Assembly (NCBI GenBank): GCA_900470775.1
Contig: UCBZ01000035.1
Span: forward strand, 1 to 54,058
From: Hyphomicrobiales bacterium
GTDB lineage: Bacteria > Pseudomonadota > Alphaproteobacteria > Rhizobiales > Beijerinckiaceae
DNA: 54,058 nucleotides
Direction: 5' to 3'
The translations under genes were made by a program, and so were the position numbers. Positions 7,420 through 17,185 of the stretch are shown here, piece after piece; the first letter of the stretch is position 1, and every line of letters begins with the position of its first letter. Below the pieces are notes generated by a model that was not told the DNA's origin, ran no database searches, and was given only the letters and a program-made list of their open reading frames with translations.

Positions 7420-8067
7420 CTATAAGTCGACGCCTTCTGCTATTGCGAAGGGGTCATCGCTAGGGTCGTTACTCCACACATATTCCGCCCGACGTGCGGT
7501 TTCCATGGCCATTGAGCGATCGTGCAAAAACTCCACCAGTGCCAGCGCCATGTCCGTGCCTGCCGAGACGCCAGACGAGGTCCATAATTTTCCGTCGACC
7601 ACCCAGCGCGCCCGACGCTGCCAGTCCACGTGAGCCGATTGGCTGGCGACCCAGTCGAACGCGATCTTGTTGGTGGTGGCCCGCCTGCCGTCCAGAATTC
7701 CGGCTTTCGCGAGCAGGGCAGCGCCCGTGCAGACAGACGCCGTCCACGCCGTTCCTTCAAACTGCCTGCGCAGGAAATCGAGCAGAGTCGGATTGTCGAT
7801 CTCTCGGCGCGTGCCTTGGCCGCCCGGCACGAGCAAACCATCCATCTGCGGTGCCGCAGCGAAGCTGCTATGAACCCCAGCCGGCAAGCCTTGGGATGAC
7901 GTGATGCTGGCACCACTCTCCGAGACGGCCACGAGTTCGTAATCTGGCAGACGCCCGAGCATCTGTACGGGGCCGAAGACGTCGAGCGTCTCGAACTGCT
8001 CGAACAGCACAATACCGATCTTGCGCGGCTTGGCTGAAACCGTTGTCGTCGCGTTCGGCGGGGTCAT
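7420..8067 (-). CDS. DJ-1/PfpI-family protein (isonitrile-hydratase-like)
   Basis: A 215-residue class I glutamine-amidotransferase-like protein. It shows IGIVLFEQFETLDVFGPVQML at the first strand, the nucleophile elbow SVCTGAALLAKAG with the conserved Cys, and ATTNKIAFDWVA. GlxA-type AraC HTH sequence is absent, so it is a stand-alone enzyme like isonitrile hydratase InhA, or a stress protein. The ATG at 8067 follows AAGGAGGC; a longer open frame upstream has no ribosome site. It lies 72 bp downstream of the molybdenum aldehyde oxidoreductase genes, on the same strand, and may be cotranscribed. Confidence 0.85.
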   Translation of the reverse strand: MTPPNATTTVSAKPRKIGIVLFEQFETLDVFGPVQMLGRLPDYELVAVSESGASITSSQGLPAGVHSSFAAAPQMDGLLVPGGQGTRREIDNPTLLDFLRRQFEGTAWTASVCTGAALLAKAGILDGRRATTNKIAFDWVASQSAHVDWQRRARWVVDGKLWTSSGVSAGTDMALALVEFLHDRSMAMETARRAEYVWSNDPSDDPFAIAEGVDL

Positions 8068-8139
8068 GTCGCCTCCTTGTTGGCCCACCCTGTCACACGC
8101 AACCCCCATCCGACAGGGTCGCGTTGCTCCCTCCGCCTA

Positions 8140-10371
8140 TCACCCCGCGACGGGCGGTAGGCCGGGCAGAAGCTTGTCCAGCGTGATAGGGAACTGTCGC
8201 ACCCGCACGCCGGTGGCGTTGTAGACGGCGTTGGCGACGGCTGCGCCGGCCCCACATACGCCAAGCTCGCCGACACCTTTCGCGTGCAGCGGGTTGGCTA
8301 CGGGATCGCGTTCTTCCAGGAACTGAATATCGATGGCCGGAATGTCGGCGTGTGCAGGCACATGATACTCGCCGAGATCGCGGTTGACGATCTTCCCGGT
8401 GCGCGGATCGTGGACCAGCTCCTCGGTCAGCGCGCCTCCGATCCCGAACACCACGCCGCCGATTGCCTGCGATATCGCGGTTTGGAGGTTGAGGATGCGG
8501 CCAGCGGCGAAGACGCTCGTCCAGCGCAAAACCCGCACCTCACCCGTGACCGCATGCACCCGCACTTCACAGAAATGCGCGCCGTACGAGGTCTGGTTGA
8601 AGCGCTGATTGCTCTCTCCAGGCTCGGTGGCCCCCTCGACCGACAGGCCGTTGCCAACGAGCTCGGAGATTGGGCGGCTAATCCCGGGGGCCGTGAGGAC
8701 GCCGTTCGCGAGTGTCACCGCCTCCACAGGCACGCCGGCGGCTGCGGCGAGGCGGGCGCGCAGCTCGGCGCAGGCGGCATAGAGCGCTGAGCCGCTGGTC
8801 GTCGCGCCCCAGCTTCCGCCCGAACCAGCGCTGCGCGGATCGTTGGTGTCCCCCAAACGGACCTCCACCTGCTCCAGCGGCATGCCGAGCAGATCCGCCG
8901 CGATCTGCGCGAGGATGGTGTAGGTGCCGGTGCCGATGTCGGTCATCTCGGTTTCGACCAGGACCCTGCCGTCGCCCTGGATCGTCGCACGAACGCGGCT
9001 GGGTCCGAAGAGATTGCCGCGCGCCGCTGCCGCAACGCCTTGCCCGATGAGCCAATCCCCATCGCGCATCTGGCCCGGGCGGGTGTTGCGCGTCTCCCAG
9101 CCGAACCGGGCCGCACCCTGGCGGAAGCAATCGACGAGTGCGCGACTCGAAAATGGCACATCCATTTCGGGATGGGTCTCGGGCTCGTTGAGGAGCCGCA
9201 GCTCGATCGGGTCGAGGCCCAGTCTCTCGGCGAGCTCATCCATCGCGCATTCGAGCGTCAGCAGTCCGACGGCTTCGCCCGGCGCGCGCATCGACACGGC
9301 GAGCTGCTTGTTGGTGCGGACGACCTTGTGATCGACCATCCGATTCTCACCGGCATAAAGCAGATGCGTCGCGAGCCCCGCCGGCTCGAAGAAGACCTCG
9401 CCCTCAAGCTGGTCGGTGATGGTCTCATGCTGCACGAGGGTGAGCCGCCCGTCGCGGTTTGCGCCAAGTCGGACGCGCTGATGGGTCATCGGGCGCCGTC
9501 CGGTGGTCTCGAAAACCTGCTGGCGGCTCATCACCACCTTGACCGGCCGGCCGAGCTGCTGAGCGGCGATGGCCGCCGCAACAGCTTCGGGCATCACCCC
9601 GAGCTTGCCGCCAAAGCCGCCGCCGACAAAGGGCGACAGCACCCTGACCTGCGAAGGCGGCAGACCCATCACCGTCGCAAGTTGATCGCGCGTGACGACC
9701 GGTGACTGGTAGGACCCATGCAGCGTCAGCCGCCCCTCCTGCCAGATCGCGACCGAGGCGTGGGGCTCCATCGCCGCATGGTTCTGGCTAGGCGTTTCCC
9801 AGATCGTGTCGACCAGGAATTTGGCTTCGCCAGCCGCCCGCTCCACATCCCCCTGCTCGGTATGGATCAGGAACAGACCAAAGATATCGTCGGTCGGGGG
9901 TAGAGCGCTATCGCGGGCCGCCATCATGTCGAAGACGCCCGGCGCGGACTCGAACGAGACCCGCACGCATAGCGACGCGGCACGCGCACGCTCCAGGCTG
10001 TCAGCCACCACGAGGCCGATCGGCTGCCCGAAATAGGCGACCTCGTCGACGCCCTGTACGGGGGCGGCATCGCCGCCGAAATCGCCGGCATTGCGGATCA
10101 TCCGCTCGTCGCGGATCACCGCGAGCACCCCCGGCATCGCAAGCGCAGCGGTCGCATCGACCGCGGTGATGCGTCCGCATCCGACCGGTGCGCGCAAAAG
10201 CACGCCATGCACGACGCCGTCCGGGAAATGCTCGGCAGCATAGCGTGCAGCGCCCGAGACCTTCCGCGGCCCGTCGATCCTCGCGATCTCCTTGCCGATC
10301 GTGGGCACGGGGCTTCGGTCGAGCAGGCTCTGCTCGAAGGGCGCGTCCATCTTCACGCTCACATCCGTCAT
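8140..10371 (-). CDS. Molybdenum aldehyde oxidoreductase, Mo-cofactor subunit (PaoC/YagR-like)
   Basis: A 743-residue xanthine-dehydrogenase-family large subunit. The N-terminal ald_Xan_dh domain (about 25-145) begins [19 protein letters not shown]. The MocoBD domains contain [13 protein letters not shown] and, near the C-terminus, [11 protein letters not shown] with the catalytic Glu at about 702. The enzyme would oxidise aldehydes to acids, with electrons passing to the Fe-S and FAD subunits. The start ATG overlaps the FAD-subunit stop by four bases, so the two are translationally coupled. The order 2Fe-2S, FAD, Mo matches E. coli paoABC. No XdhC/PaoD-type cofactor-insertion gene is present nearby. 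Confidence 0.93.
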   Translation of the reverse strand: MTDVSVKMDAPFEQSLLDRSPVPTIGKEIARIDGPRKVSGAARYAAEHFPDGVVHGVLLRAPVGCGRITAVDATAALAMPGVLAVIRDERMIRNAGDFGGDAAPVQGVDEVAYFGQPIGLVVADSLERARAASLCVRVSFESAPGVFDMMAARDSALPPTDDIFGLFLIHTEQGDVERAAGEAKFLVDTIWETPSQNHAAMEPHASVAIWQEGRLTLHGSYQSPVVTRDQLATVMGLPPSQVRVLSPFVGGGFGGKLGVMPEAVAAAIAAQQLGRPVKVVMSRQQVFETTGRRPMTHQRVRLGANRDGRLTLVQHETITDQLEGEVFFEPAGLATHLLYAGENRMVDHKVVRTNKQLAVSMRAPGEAVGLLTLECAMDELAERLGLDPIELRLLNEPETHPEMDVPFSSRALVDCFRQGAARFGWETRNTRPGQMRDGDWLIGQGVAAAARGNLFGPSRVRATIQGDGRVLVETEMTDIGTGTYTILAQIAADLLGMPLEQVEVRLGDTNDPRSAGSGGSWGATTSGSALYAACAELRARLAAAAGVPVEAVTLANGVLTAPGISRPISELVGNGLSVEGATEPGESNQRFNQTSYGAHFCEVRVHAVTGEVRVLRWTSVFAAGRILNLQTAISQAIGGVVFGIGGALTEELVHDPRTGKIVNRDLGEYHVPAHADIPAIDIQFLEERDPVANPLHAKGVGELGVCGAGAAVANAVYNATGVRVRQFPITLDKLLPGLPPVAG

Positions 10372-11357
10372 GGCTCGCCTCCGGTCAGCTTGGCGAGGCT
10401 GGCAACCAGCGTTCGCCGCAGCAAGGGGATCTTGAAGTCGTTGCCGCCATGGCCGGTCGCCTCGGCGAGCACCGCATCGGCGCAGCGCTCGAAGAGCGCA
10501 GCGCTCGGGGCCTGACCGATCAGTAAGGCCTCGGCCTTCCGGTTTCGCCATGGCATCGTGCCGACGCCGCCGAAGGCGAGTGTGGCCTCGGTGATCCGCC
10601 CTTCCCGCATGGAGACGACTGCGGCCACCGAAACGAGCGCGAAGGCATAGGAGGCGCGGTCTCGGACCTTGCGATAGCTTTGCCGGCCGGCAGGGGGAGG
10701 CGGCAGAACCACCGCGGTGATCAATTCGCCCGGCGCAAGACGATGGTCGACATGCGGTGTCTCGCCTGGCAGGCGGTAGAGCGCTTCGAGCGTGCGCGAT
10801 GACGTCTGGCCATCCGGCAGCCTGGTCTCGACCCGGGCATCGAGGGCCCGCATCGCGACCGCCATGTCCGAGGGATGTGAGGCGATGCAATGCGCCGAGG
10901 TGCCCAGGATAGCCATGATGCGGTTGAATCCGCCGATCGCGCTACATCCCGCACCGGGCTCGCGCTTGTTGCAGGGGGAGGCCGGGTCGTAGAAGAAGTA
11001 GCAGCGCGTCCGCTGGAGCAGGTTGCCCCCGGTCGTCGCCTTGTTGCGCAACTGCCCCGATGCCCCCGCCAGAATGGCCTGCGAAAGGACCGGATAGCGC
11101 TGCCGCACCAGCGGATGCGCCGCGAGCGCGGCATTCGTCACCAGCGCGCCGATCCGTAACCCGCCCTCGGATGTCTCCGTCACCTCTCGCAGATCCAGCG
11201 CGCCGATATCGACCAGGTACCGCGGCCGCTCGATGCCGAGTTTCATCAGATCCAGCAGGTTGGTTCCGCCGGCGATGAAGCGAGCTCCTGGCCGCTCAGT
11301 CGCCGCATGCAGCGCCGCCGTCTCGTCGGCGGGACGGATATAGTCGAAGGCGATCAC
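10368..11357 (-). CDS. Aldehyde oxidoreductase FAD-binding subunit with extra 4Fe-4S cluster (PaoB/YagS-like)
   Basis: A 329-residue FAD_binding_5 protein. FAD-binding loops are [11 protein letters not shown] (28-38) and [11 protein letters not shown] (108-118). An insert holds Cys119, Cys129, Cys138 and Cys157 ([10 protein letters not shown] and [13 protein letters not shown]). This four-cysteine insert binds an additional 4Fe-4S cluster in E. coli PaoB and is absent from ordinary xanthine dehydrogenases. A C-terminal CO_deh_flav_C domain follows (about 220-325). The GTG at 11357 is supported by AAGGAG and overlaps the stop of the 2Fe-2S gene. It passes electrons from the Fe-S clusters to an acceptor. 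Confidence 0.92.
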   Translation of the reverse strand: MIAFDYIRPADETAALHAATERPGARFIAGGTNLLDLMKLGIERPRYLVDIGALDLREVTETSEGGLRIGALVTNAALAAHPLVRQRYPVLSQAILAGASGQLRNKATTGGNLLQRTRCYFFYDPASPCNKREPGAGCSAIGGFNRIMAILGTSAHCIASHPSDMAVAMRALDARVETRLPDGQTSSRTLEALYRLPGETPHVDHRLAPGELITAVVLPPPPAGRQSYRKVRDRASYAFALVSVAAVVSMREGRITEATLAFGGVGTMPWRNRKAEALLIGQAPSAALFERCADAVLAEATGHGGNDFKIPLLRRTLVASLAKLTGGEP

Positions 11358-11896
11358 GCGTCCGCTCCTTCGTGAGTGGCATAATGCTCGATTGCCTCGA
11401 CGATGCGGGGATAGGCAGCGCAGCGGCAGAGATTGCCGCTCATCCGCTCCCGGATCTCGGCGGCGTCGATCGCCGGTGCGGCATCGGCACGGTCTCCGAG
11501 ATGACTCGGCCAACCTTCGCGCCATTCGCCCAGCATGCCGATGGCGGAGCAGATCTGGCCCGAGGTGCAATAGCCGCACTGGAAGCCGTCCTTCGCCACA
11601 AAGGCCGCCTGGAGCGGATGGAGGTTTTCGGCCGTGCCCAGCCCCTCGATCGTCGTGATCTCGTCGGCTTGGTGCATGACGGCGAGCGACAGGCAGCTGT
11701 TGATGCGCCGGCCATTGACGAGAACGGTGCAGGCGCCGCACTGGCCGTGGTCGCAGCCCTTCTTGGTCCCCGTCAGTTGAAGATGCTCGCGCAGTGCGTC
11801 GAGCAACGTCACGCGCGCGTCCAGTTTGAGGTCGTGCCGCATGCCGTTGACGCTGAGCGTCAGGGCGGCGCCGGAATCCGCTTCGATCCAGGACAA
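11354..11896 (-). CDS. Aldehyde oxidoreductase 2Fe-2S subunit (PaoA/YagT-like)
   Basis: A 180-residue protein with two 2Fe-2S clusters. The plant-ferredoxin type cluster uses Cys48, Cys53, Cys56 and Cys68 ([10 protein letters not shown]); the helical type uses Cys107, Cys110, Cys157 and Cys159 (CGYC and NLCRC). Start is TTG at 11896, with AGGAGG eight bases upstream; no ATG or GTG fits. E. coli PaoA begins with a long Tat leader that exports the heterotrimer, and no such leader is visible here, so this enzyme probably stays in the cytoplasm. An insert of about 20 residues (about 124-145) separates CGYC from the last cysteine pair. Confidence 0.92.
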   Translation of the reverse strand: MSWIEADSGAALTLSVNGMRHDLKLDARVTLLDALREHLQLTGTKKGCDHGQCGACTVLVNGRRINSCLSLAVMHQADEITTIEGLGTAENLHPLQAAFVAKDGFQCGYCTSGQICSAIGMLGEWREGWPSHLGDRADAAPAIDAAEIRERMSGNLCRCAAYPRIVEAIEHYATHEGADA

Positions 11897-11945
11897 GATA
11901 TGCCTCCTCTGCAGATGCGATGGAACGGGTATCGAGGCTCGGCGC

Positions 11946-12452
11946 TCAGCGCGCCGGTGCGGGCAGCGCCAGCGCCGCCTTGAAGCTCGGAATGTCGAGA
12001 AAGGCCGTGACCGCGACCACCCGGTCGTCCTTTACGGTCATGATCCAGAGGTAGCTGTTCCGATAGGTCGTGCCGTTGAAGAGCTCGGCGCTGCCGTCCC
12101 AGTGGACCAGCACGTCCTCGCCATCGGCCCAGATCTTGCGGACACTGGGCTTCAGCGGCGTCGTCAGCCTCACGGCGAGCGGACGAGCCGCCCCGGCCAG
12201 CAGCTCCTCGCGGCTATGATAGGTTCTTGCGATCTCCGTGTCAGAGCCGATGATCTGCCAGCGTGCATCGTCCGTCAGCAGGCTGAAGACATCGCCATCC
12301 CCGCTGGCCCAGCGCTCGAAGGCTGCTGCGATCACCTTGCGATTTTTCTCCTCGACCGATGAGGCCGTGCTGCCGCTGCCCTGGCCACCGGCATGCTCAG
12401 ACGCCGCGAGGAGCAGTGTGCCGGCAAGAACCATTGCCATGCGAAAAGCCAT
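11946..12452 (-). CDS. Exported SnoaL-like (NTF2-fold) protein
   Basis: A 168-residue protein with an N-terminal signal peptide (MAFRMAMVLAGTLLLAAS, cleavage near EHAGG) and one SnoaL-like NTF2-fold domain (about 38-160): VIAAAFERWASGDGDVFSLL, DDARWQIIG, and WIMTVKDDRVVAVTAFLD. Members bind or act on small hydrophobic molecules; no specific role is assignable. ATG 12452 has GGAG at good spacing; ATG 12467 is an in-frame alternative. It lies 49 bp upstream of the aldehyde oxidoreductase genes on the same strand and may be the first gene of that transcript. Confidence 0.8.
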   Translation of the reverse strand: MAFRMAMVLAGTLLLAASEHAGGQGSGSTASSVEEKNRKVIAAAFERWASGDGDVFSLLTDDARWQIIGSDTEIARTYHSREELLAGAARPLAVRLTTPLKPSVRKIWADGEDVLVHWDGSAELFNGTTYRNSYLWIMTVKDDRVVAVTAFLDIPSFKAALALPAPAR

Positions 12453-12557
12453 CGCTGCCGTCTCCATGGTTGCTGCGGATACGGGCGATAATGCCTGAGC
12501 GGCGGGCCTGGTTCTGCTCCGAAATGTCGTGTCAGCAAGGACGCGTGGTCGACACCC

Positions 12558-13472
12558 TCACGCCGAGAGGCGCCCGAAATCCTGCTCGAAGACGAAGCGC
12601 TTGAAGGCCTGGACGGCCGGCGTCGGCCGGGCCGTCCTCGGCGAATAGAGAAAGGCTGGCCAGAGATGGTGGTTCCAGTCCGGGAGCACCTCGACAAGCC
12701 GTCCGGCGCGCAGATGCTCGACGACCAAGAAGTCCAGCATCCGGACGATCCCGACATGGTTCAGCGCAGCCGCCACCAGAAGCGGCGCATCATTGACGAC
12801 GAGCCCGCAAGCAGGCTCGACCAATCGGCTTTCGCCGGCTCCGTTCTGGAAAAGCCAGCGATAAGGCTTGCGCGTGACATCATTCAGGAGACGAACGCAA
12901 TTGTGGTGCTCGCCCACATCGTCCGGCGCCTCGGGGACGCCATGCTCGGCGAGATAGGCCGGCGAGGCGCAGGTGACGATGCGGCTCTTCAGGACAGCCC
13001 TTTTATCGAGCCCCTGGGAGTCGGGTTCCCCGAAACGGATCGCGACATCGACGCCTTCCACGAGGAGAGTATCGATCCGGTCCCGAACCAAGAGGTCGAT
13101 CCGAAGCCGCGGATGGGCGGCGAGCAGAGCCGGCAAAACCGGCATCAGCAAAGCCGGCCCGAACGCGGCATCTGTGGAAACGCGGAGCCGGCCCCGGATC
13201 TCGGCCGGAGAGGCCGGGGCCGCGATGACGCCGAGCCGTTCCAGCAGAGGCGAGACCTCTTCGAGGAAGCCGCGTCCCTGATCGGTCAGCTTGAGCGCCC
13301 GGCTGGTCCGGTCGAACAGCCGCATGCCGGTTCGGTCTTCCAGCCGCGCGATCGACTTCCCTACCCCGGAGCGCGACAGCCCGACCCGGTCCGCCGCACG
13401 CGCATAGCTTCCCGTGTTGGCAACCGCCACGAAGACGGTGATGCCGGCGATGATCCTGCCGTCGAACAACAT
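12558..13472 (-). CDS. LysR-type transcriptional regulator
   Basis: A 304-residue LysR regulator. HTH region: ITVFVAVANTGSYARAADRV with SRSGVGKSIARLEDRTGMRL (about 10-60). The effector domain (about 90-295) includes RLRVSTDAAFGPALLMPVLP. It lies between the aldo/keto reductase gene and the SnoaL/aldehyde oxidoreductase genes, all on the minus strand, so it is a candidate controller of the oxidoreductase operon. The N-terminus MLFDGRIIAG is unusual in preceding the HTH by about ten residues, but no other start is better. Confidence 0.9.
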   Translation of the reverse strand: MLFDGRIIAGITVFVAVANTGSYARAADRVGLSRSGVGKSIARLEDRTGMRLFDRTSRALKLTDQGRGFLEEVSPLLERLGVIAAPASPAEIRGRLRVSTDAAFGPALLMPVLPALLAAHPRLRIDLLVRDRIDTLLVEGVDVAIRFGEPDSQGLDKRAVLKSRIVTCASPAYLAEHGVPEAPDDVGEHHNCVRLLNDVTRKPYRWLFQNGAGESRLVEPACGLVVNDAPLLVAAALNHVGIVRMLDFLVVEHLRAGRLVEVLPDWNHHLWPAFLYSPRTARPTPAVQAFKRFVFEQDFGRLSA

Positions 13473-13598
13473 GGCCCGGCCCCCAAAAGCCTCTCATTGA
13501 CGCATGCTGCAGTGTGGAAGTCGAACAACGGCAGCATTGCCCAGCAGCTGATCGCAATTTCTAGCCGGCGAAGACGAAGCCGATGCCGGCAGACCCGC

Positions 13599-14733
<1,135 letters not shown>

Positions 14734-15627
14734 ATGGACTGGAACGATCTCAGATATTTCCTCGCCGTGGCACGAACGGGCAGCCTTACGCTGGCTTCGT
14801 CCAATCTCGGTGCGAGCCAGTCGACGGTCAGCCGCCGCATTGGCGAGCTTGAGAAAAGCATCGGCACAAGCCTCTTCCGGAGGCATCAGACCGGCTACTA
14901 CCTGACCGACGAGGGGCAGGAGGTTCTGCGCCACGCCGAGCTGGTCGAGGACAGCGTCATGGCGCTGGAGCGAGGCGCAACTGGGCTCGACCGAAACCCG
15001 GTGGGAACGGTGCGGTTGGCAACCTCCGAGAATCTGGCCATCGACCTCGTCATCCCCGCTCTTCCGGCCTTCAGGGATCGATATCCCGGCATCAGCCTTG
15101 AAATCCTGACCAGCACGGCGACGGCCGAGCTCGAGCGACGCGAGGCGGATATCGCGCTTCGGGTCGTCAGACCGATGCGCGGCAACCTGAAGATCCGGCG
15201 GGTCGGCCACATGACCTATTCGGTCTATGGCGGCAGGGATTATGTCGAGCGGCATCCGGCTCAGGACGGTGAGCCGCTTGGGGGCCGACATGCCATCGCC
15301 TGGGACGCGGCCCACGCCCATCTACCAGCCGCGGCATGGCTGGCACGCGAGCATCCAGGCTGCAGGACCGCCTTGATCACGAGCAGCCTGGCAACACAGA
15401 TCGCCGCCGTACGGGCCGGGCTCGGCCTTGCCGTCATTCCGGATTTTCTGACGGTGAAGGACGACTTCGTCCGGGTGATCCCGCCCGAGCGGATGTTCAG
15501 TGCGGAGGTCTGGCTGGTCACCCACGCCGACCTTGCAGCGTCTGCTCGCATCCGGGCGCTGGCGGATTTCCTCAGTAACGAGGTGCTGCAAGGCAATCGC
15601 GAGCTTCGCTTGCCCGACATCTCATAG
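14734..15627 (+). CDS. LysR-type transcriptional regulator
   Basis: A 297-residue LysR regulator. HTH: DLRYFLAVARTGSLTLASSN with SQSTVSRRIGELEKSIGTSL (about 5-62). The effector domain (about 90-290) starts GTVRLATSENLAIDLVIPAL. This pattern is common in regulators set divergently to single oxidoreductase genes. It is probably the controller of the aldo/keto reductase at 13599-14588. The ribosome site before the ATG is weak. Confidence 0.92.
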   Translation: MDWNDLRYFLAVARTGSLTLASSNLGASQSTVSRRIGELEKSIGTSLFRRHQTGYYLTDEGQEVLRHAELVEDSVMALERGATGLDRNPVGTVRLATSENLAIDLVIPALPAFRDRYPGISLEILTSTATAELERREADIALRVVRPMRGNLKIRRVGHMTYSVYGGRDYVERHPAQDGEPLGGRHAIAWDAAHAHLPAAAWLAREHPGCRTALITSSLATQIAAVRAGLGLAVIPDFLTVKDDFVRVIPPERMFSAEVWLVTHADLAASARIRALADFLSNEVLQGNRELRLPDIS

Positions 15628-15669
15628 CAAGGTCGGCACGTCTCCGCTGGAAAAGCGACCGGGGGGCGG

Positions 15670-15975
15670 TCAACCCGCCCGCATTTTCGAGGCGGCATCC
15701 TCGCCGACAACGGTTGCCCATTCGCGAATGCGCCACTCCCGGACGAGGCCGTTATTGATATAGGGATCGTCCTTCACGAACCGCTCGACGATCTCCGGGC
15801 TGTCCCCCTTGAAGAGAATGGCGCCCTTATCCAATGGATCGGTCAGCGCCCCAGCCAGGACAAGCTCGCCTCGCGCGACGGCGGCCCAGGCCTTCGTCAG
15901 ATGCTCGTCCCGAAACTCCGGCCGGCGCGCTTCGTAGCTGTCAGAGAACTCTAGCAGGAGAAGGTAGTGTTTCAC
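15670..15975 (-). CDS. YciI-like protein
   Basis: A 101-residue YCII-domain protein with a ferredoxin-like fold. It opens VKHYLLLLEFSDSYEARRPE and continues with DEHLTKAWAAVARGELVLAG, DPLDKGAILFKGDSPE and VERFVKDDPYINNGL; the His and Asp of the putative active site (HL, KDDPY) are present. The start is GTG at 15975, supported by AGGAGC nine bases upstream; the longer open frame to 16071 has no ribosome site. It is tail-to-tail with the LysR gene. Function is unknown for most members. Confidence 0.85.
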   Translation of the reverse strand: MKHYLLLLEFSDSYEARRPEFRDEHLTKAWAAVARGELVLAGALTDPLDKGAILFKGDSPEIVERFVKDDPYINNGLVREWRIREWATVVGEDAASKMRAG

Positions 15976-16071
15976 GACTTTGGTGCTCCTCGTGGATCGC
16001 AGAGCTTGAGCGGAGGCGCATAGATCGTGAAGTTGCTTGCAAGTCCGATAGGCGCGGCCACCTTCGGCCAC

Positions 16072-16324
16072 CTTCCAGCAGCCAAGTCAGATCCTGTTCG
16101 TCCAAACGCTCAATGCGCATTCTTCATTACACCTCGCGAGACGGGCGTTAGGCGCCGATTTGTCGGCGCAATGCGGACGTTTGCGACGAGGGCCTGATCC
16201 GCCCTTGCGCGGAATGTTTGTTGAGCACCACGTCCTATCAGAAGCATAGAGTTCGCCCTGCCACGCTGGCGATCGCCCCTGATAGCACCGCGCAGGAAGA
16301 CATGCGGGTAGCGGCACTTCCTGA
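16072..16324. other. Intergenic region without a supportable gene
   Basis: Between the YciI gene and the IS3 remnant. A minus-strand open frame of about 90 codons (16087-16362) exists, but it is rich in Cys, Arg and Pro with no family resemblance and no ribosome site, and it overlaps the IS remnant. I see no RNA gene or clear terminator. Confidence 0.4.
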
Positions 16325-16402
16325 CAGTCGAGCAATGCCAGGCACTCGACCATCGGCGACATCAGCCCGGTCGAGTTCGAAAAGAAGCGGGCATTAGCCT
16401 AA
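16325..16402 (+). pseudogene. IS3-family OrfB, C-terminal scrap
   Basis: The last 25 codons of an IS3 OrfB: NARHSTIGDISPVEFEKKRA, then LA and TAA at 16400-16402. This is the standard end of the integrase (RHSxIGxxSPxEFE). It is preceded in frame by a stop at 16322-16324. The rest of the element is missing. It could belong to the same IS3 type as the fragment at 124-593, but the two pieces do not overlap, so this cannot be tested here. Confidence 0.7.
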
Positions 16403-16435
16403 CCGACTGTCCCCAGACCCGGCAGCAGACCAGGT

Positions 16436-17062
16436 TCACGTTTTGCTAGTCAGTAGCTTAAGGCCCGCAAAGGCAAAAAAGACGCCTAACGCGGCGTCGA
16501 TCCAGCGACGGGCTCGTTGATAAGCTCGGACGACCCGCTGCGTCGAGAAGGCAACGGCATAGGCCAGATGCCCGATGACGGACAGGATGGTGGTGCCGAT
16601 CACGATGACGAACGCTGTGGATGCAGTCGCCGAATGCCCGAGCCCCAACGACATGATCGCGATCCATGTCAGCGCCGCTTTGGGATTGGTCATCTGAACC
16701 GTAACACCGCGCAAGAAGAACTTGACCGGGGTGCCTTCCGACAGGCCGGCAAGGCTCATTTCAGAGGCGGCTGAGGCAGCTGAGCGAAATGATTTGAAGG
16801 CCAACCACAACAGATAAAGACCGCCCGCTAACTTGAGTGCCGTCAGGACAGACGCATAAGCGGTGATGATCGCGGTCAGTCCAACGGCAGTCATTCCCGC
16901 CCAAAGAAACGATCCGGCGGAAATTCCTAGCGCCAAGGCCATACCGGCCCTGCGATCGACAGCCATGGATGTCCCGATAACAGCGAGAATGTTGGGGCCT
17001 GGGCTAAACATGCCGAGTGCAAAAGCTCCAAAAGCCATCCCAATCTCAGGCAGATGTTCCAT
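16436..17062 (-). CDS. LysE/RhtB-family amino-acid exporter
   Basis: A 208-residue membrane protein with about six hydrophobic segments. The family signature is at the start: GAFALGMFSPGPNILAVIGT (PGPN). Next come GMALALGISAGSFLWAGMTA and the internal FFLRGVTVQMTNPKAALTWI, where NPKA is conserved. Members export amino acids such as threonine, homoserine or lysine from the cytoplasm. No regulator is adjacent. The neighbour at 17186 is also an efflux-type carrier on the same strand, 123 bp upstream, so they may share a transcript. Confidence 0.9.
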   Translation of the reverse strand: MEHLPEIGMAFGAFALGMFSPGPNILAVIGTSMAVDRRAGMALALGISAGSFLWAGMTAVGLTAIITAYASVLTALKLAGGLYLLWLAFKSFRSAASAASEMSLAGLSEGTPVKFFLRGVTVQMTNPKAALTWIAIMSLGLGHSATASTAFVIVIGTTILSVIGHLAYAVAFSTQRVVRAYQRARRWIDAALGVFFAFAGLKLLTSKT

Positions 17063-17185
17063 CGGAAGTCCTCAAGCTTTAGATGCGATCCTCCAGCTTA
17101 CAGCGATAGCGCCCCGCCTGATGTCAGCTACGGCCGCAACCAGACCTCGACCTTTCGTCCCGAAGCCGACGCCGCATCCGGCCAT

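Noticed and set aside
10372..10890. N-terminal extension of the Mo-subunit frame upstream of 10371
   Set aside because: It overlaps the FAD-subunit gene and has no family similarity; the ATG at 10371 forms a coupled ATGA overlap.
16087..16362. A 91-codon minus-strand frame
   Set aside because: No ribosome site, odd Cys/Arg/Pro composition, and it overlaps an IS3 remnant on the other strand.
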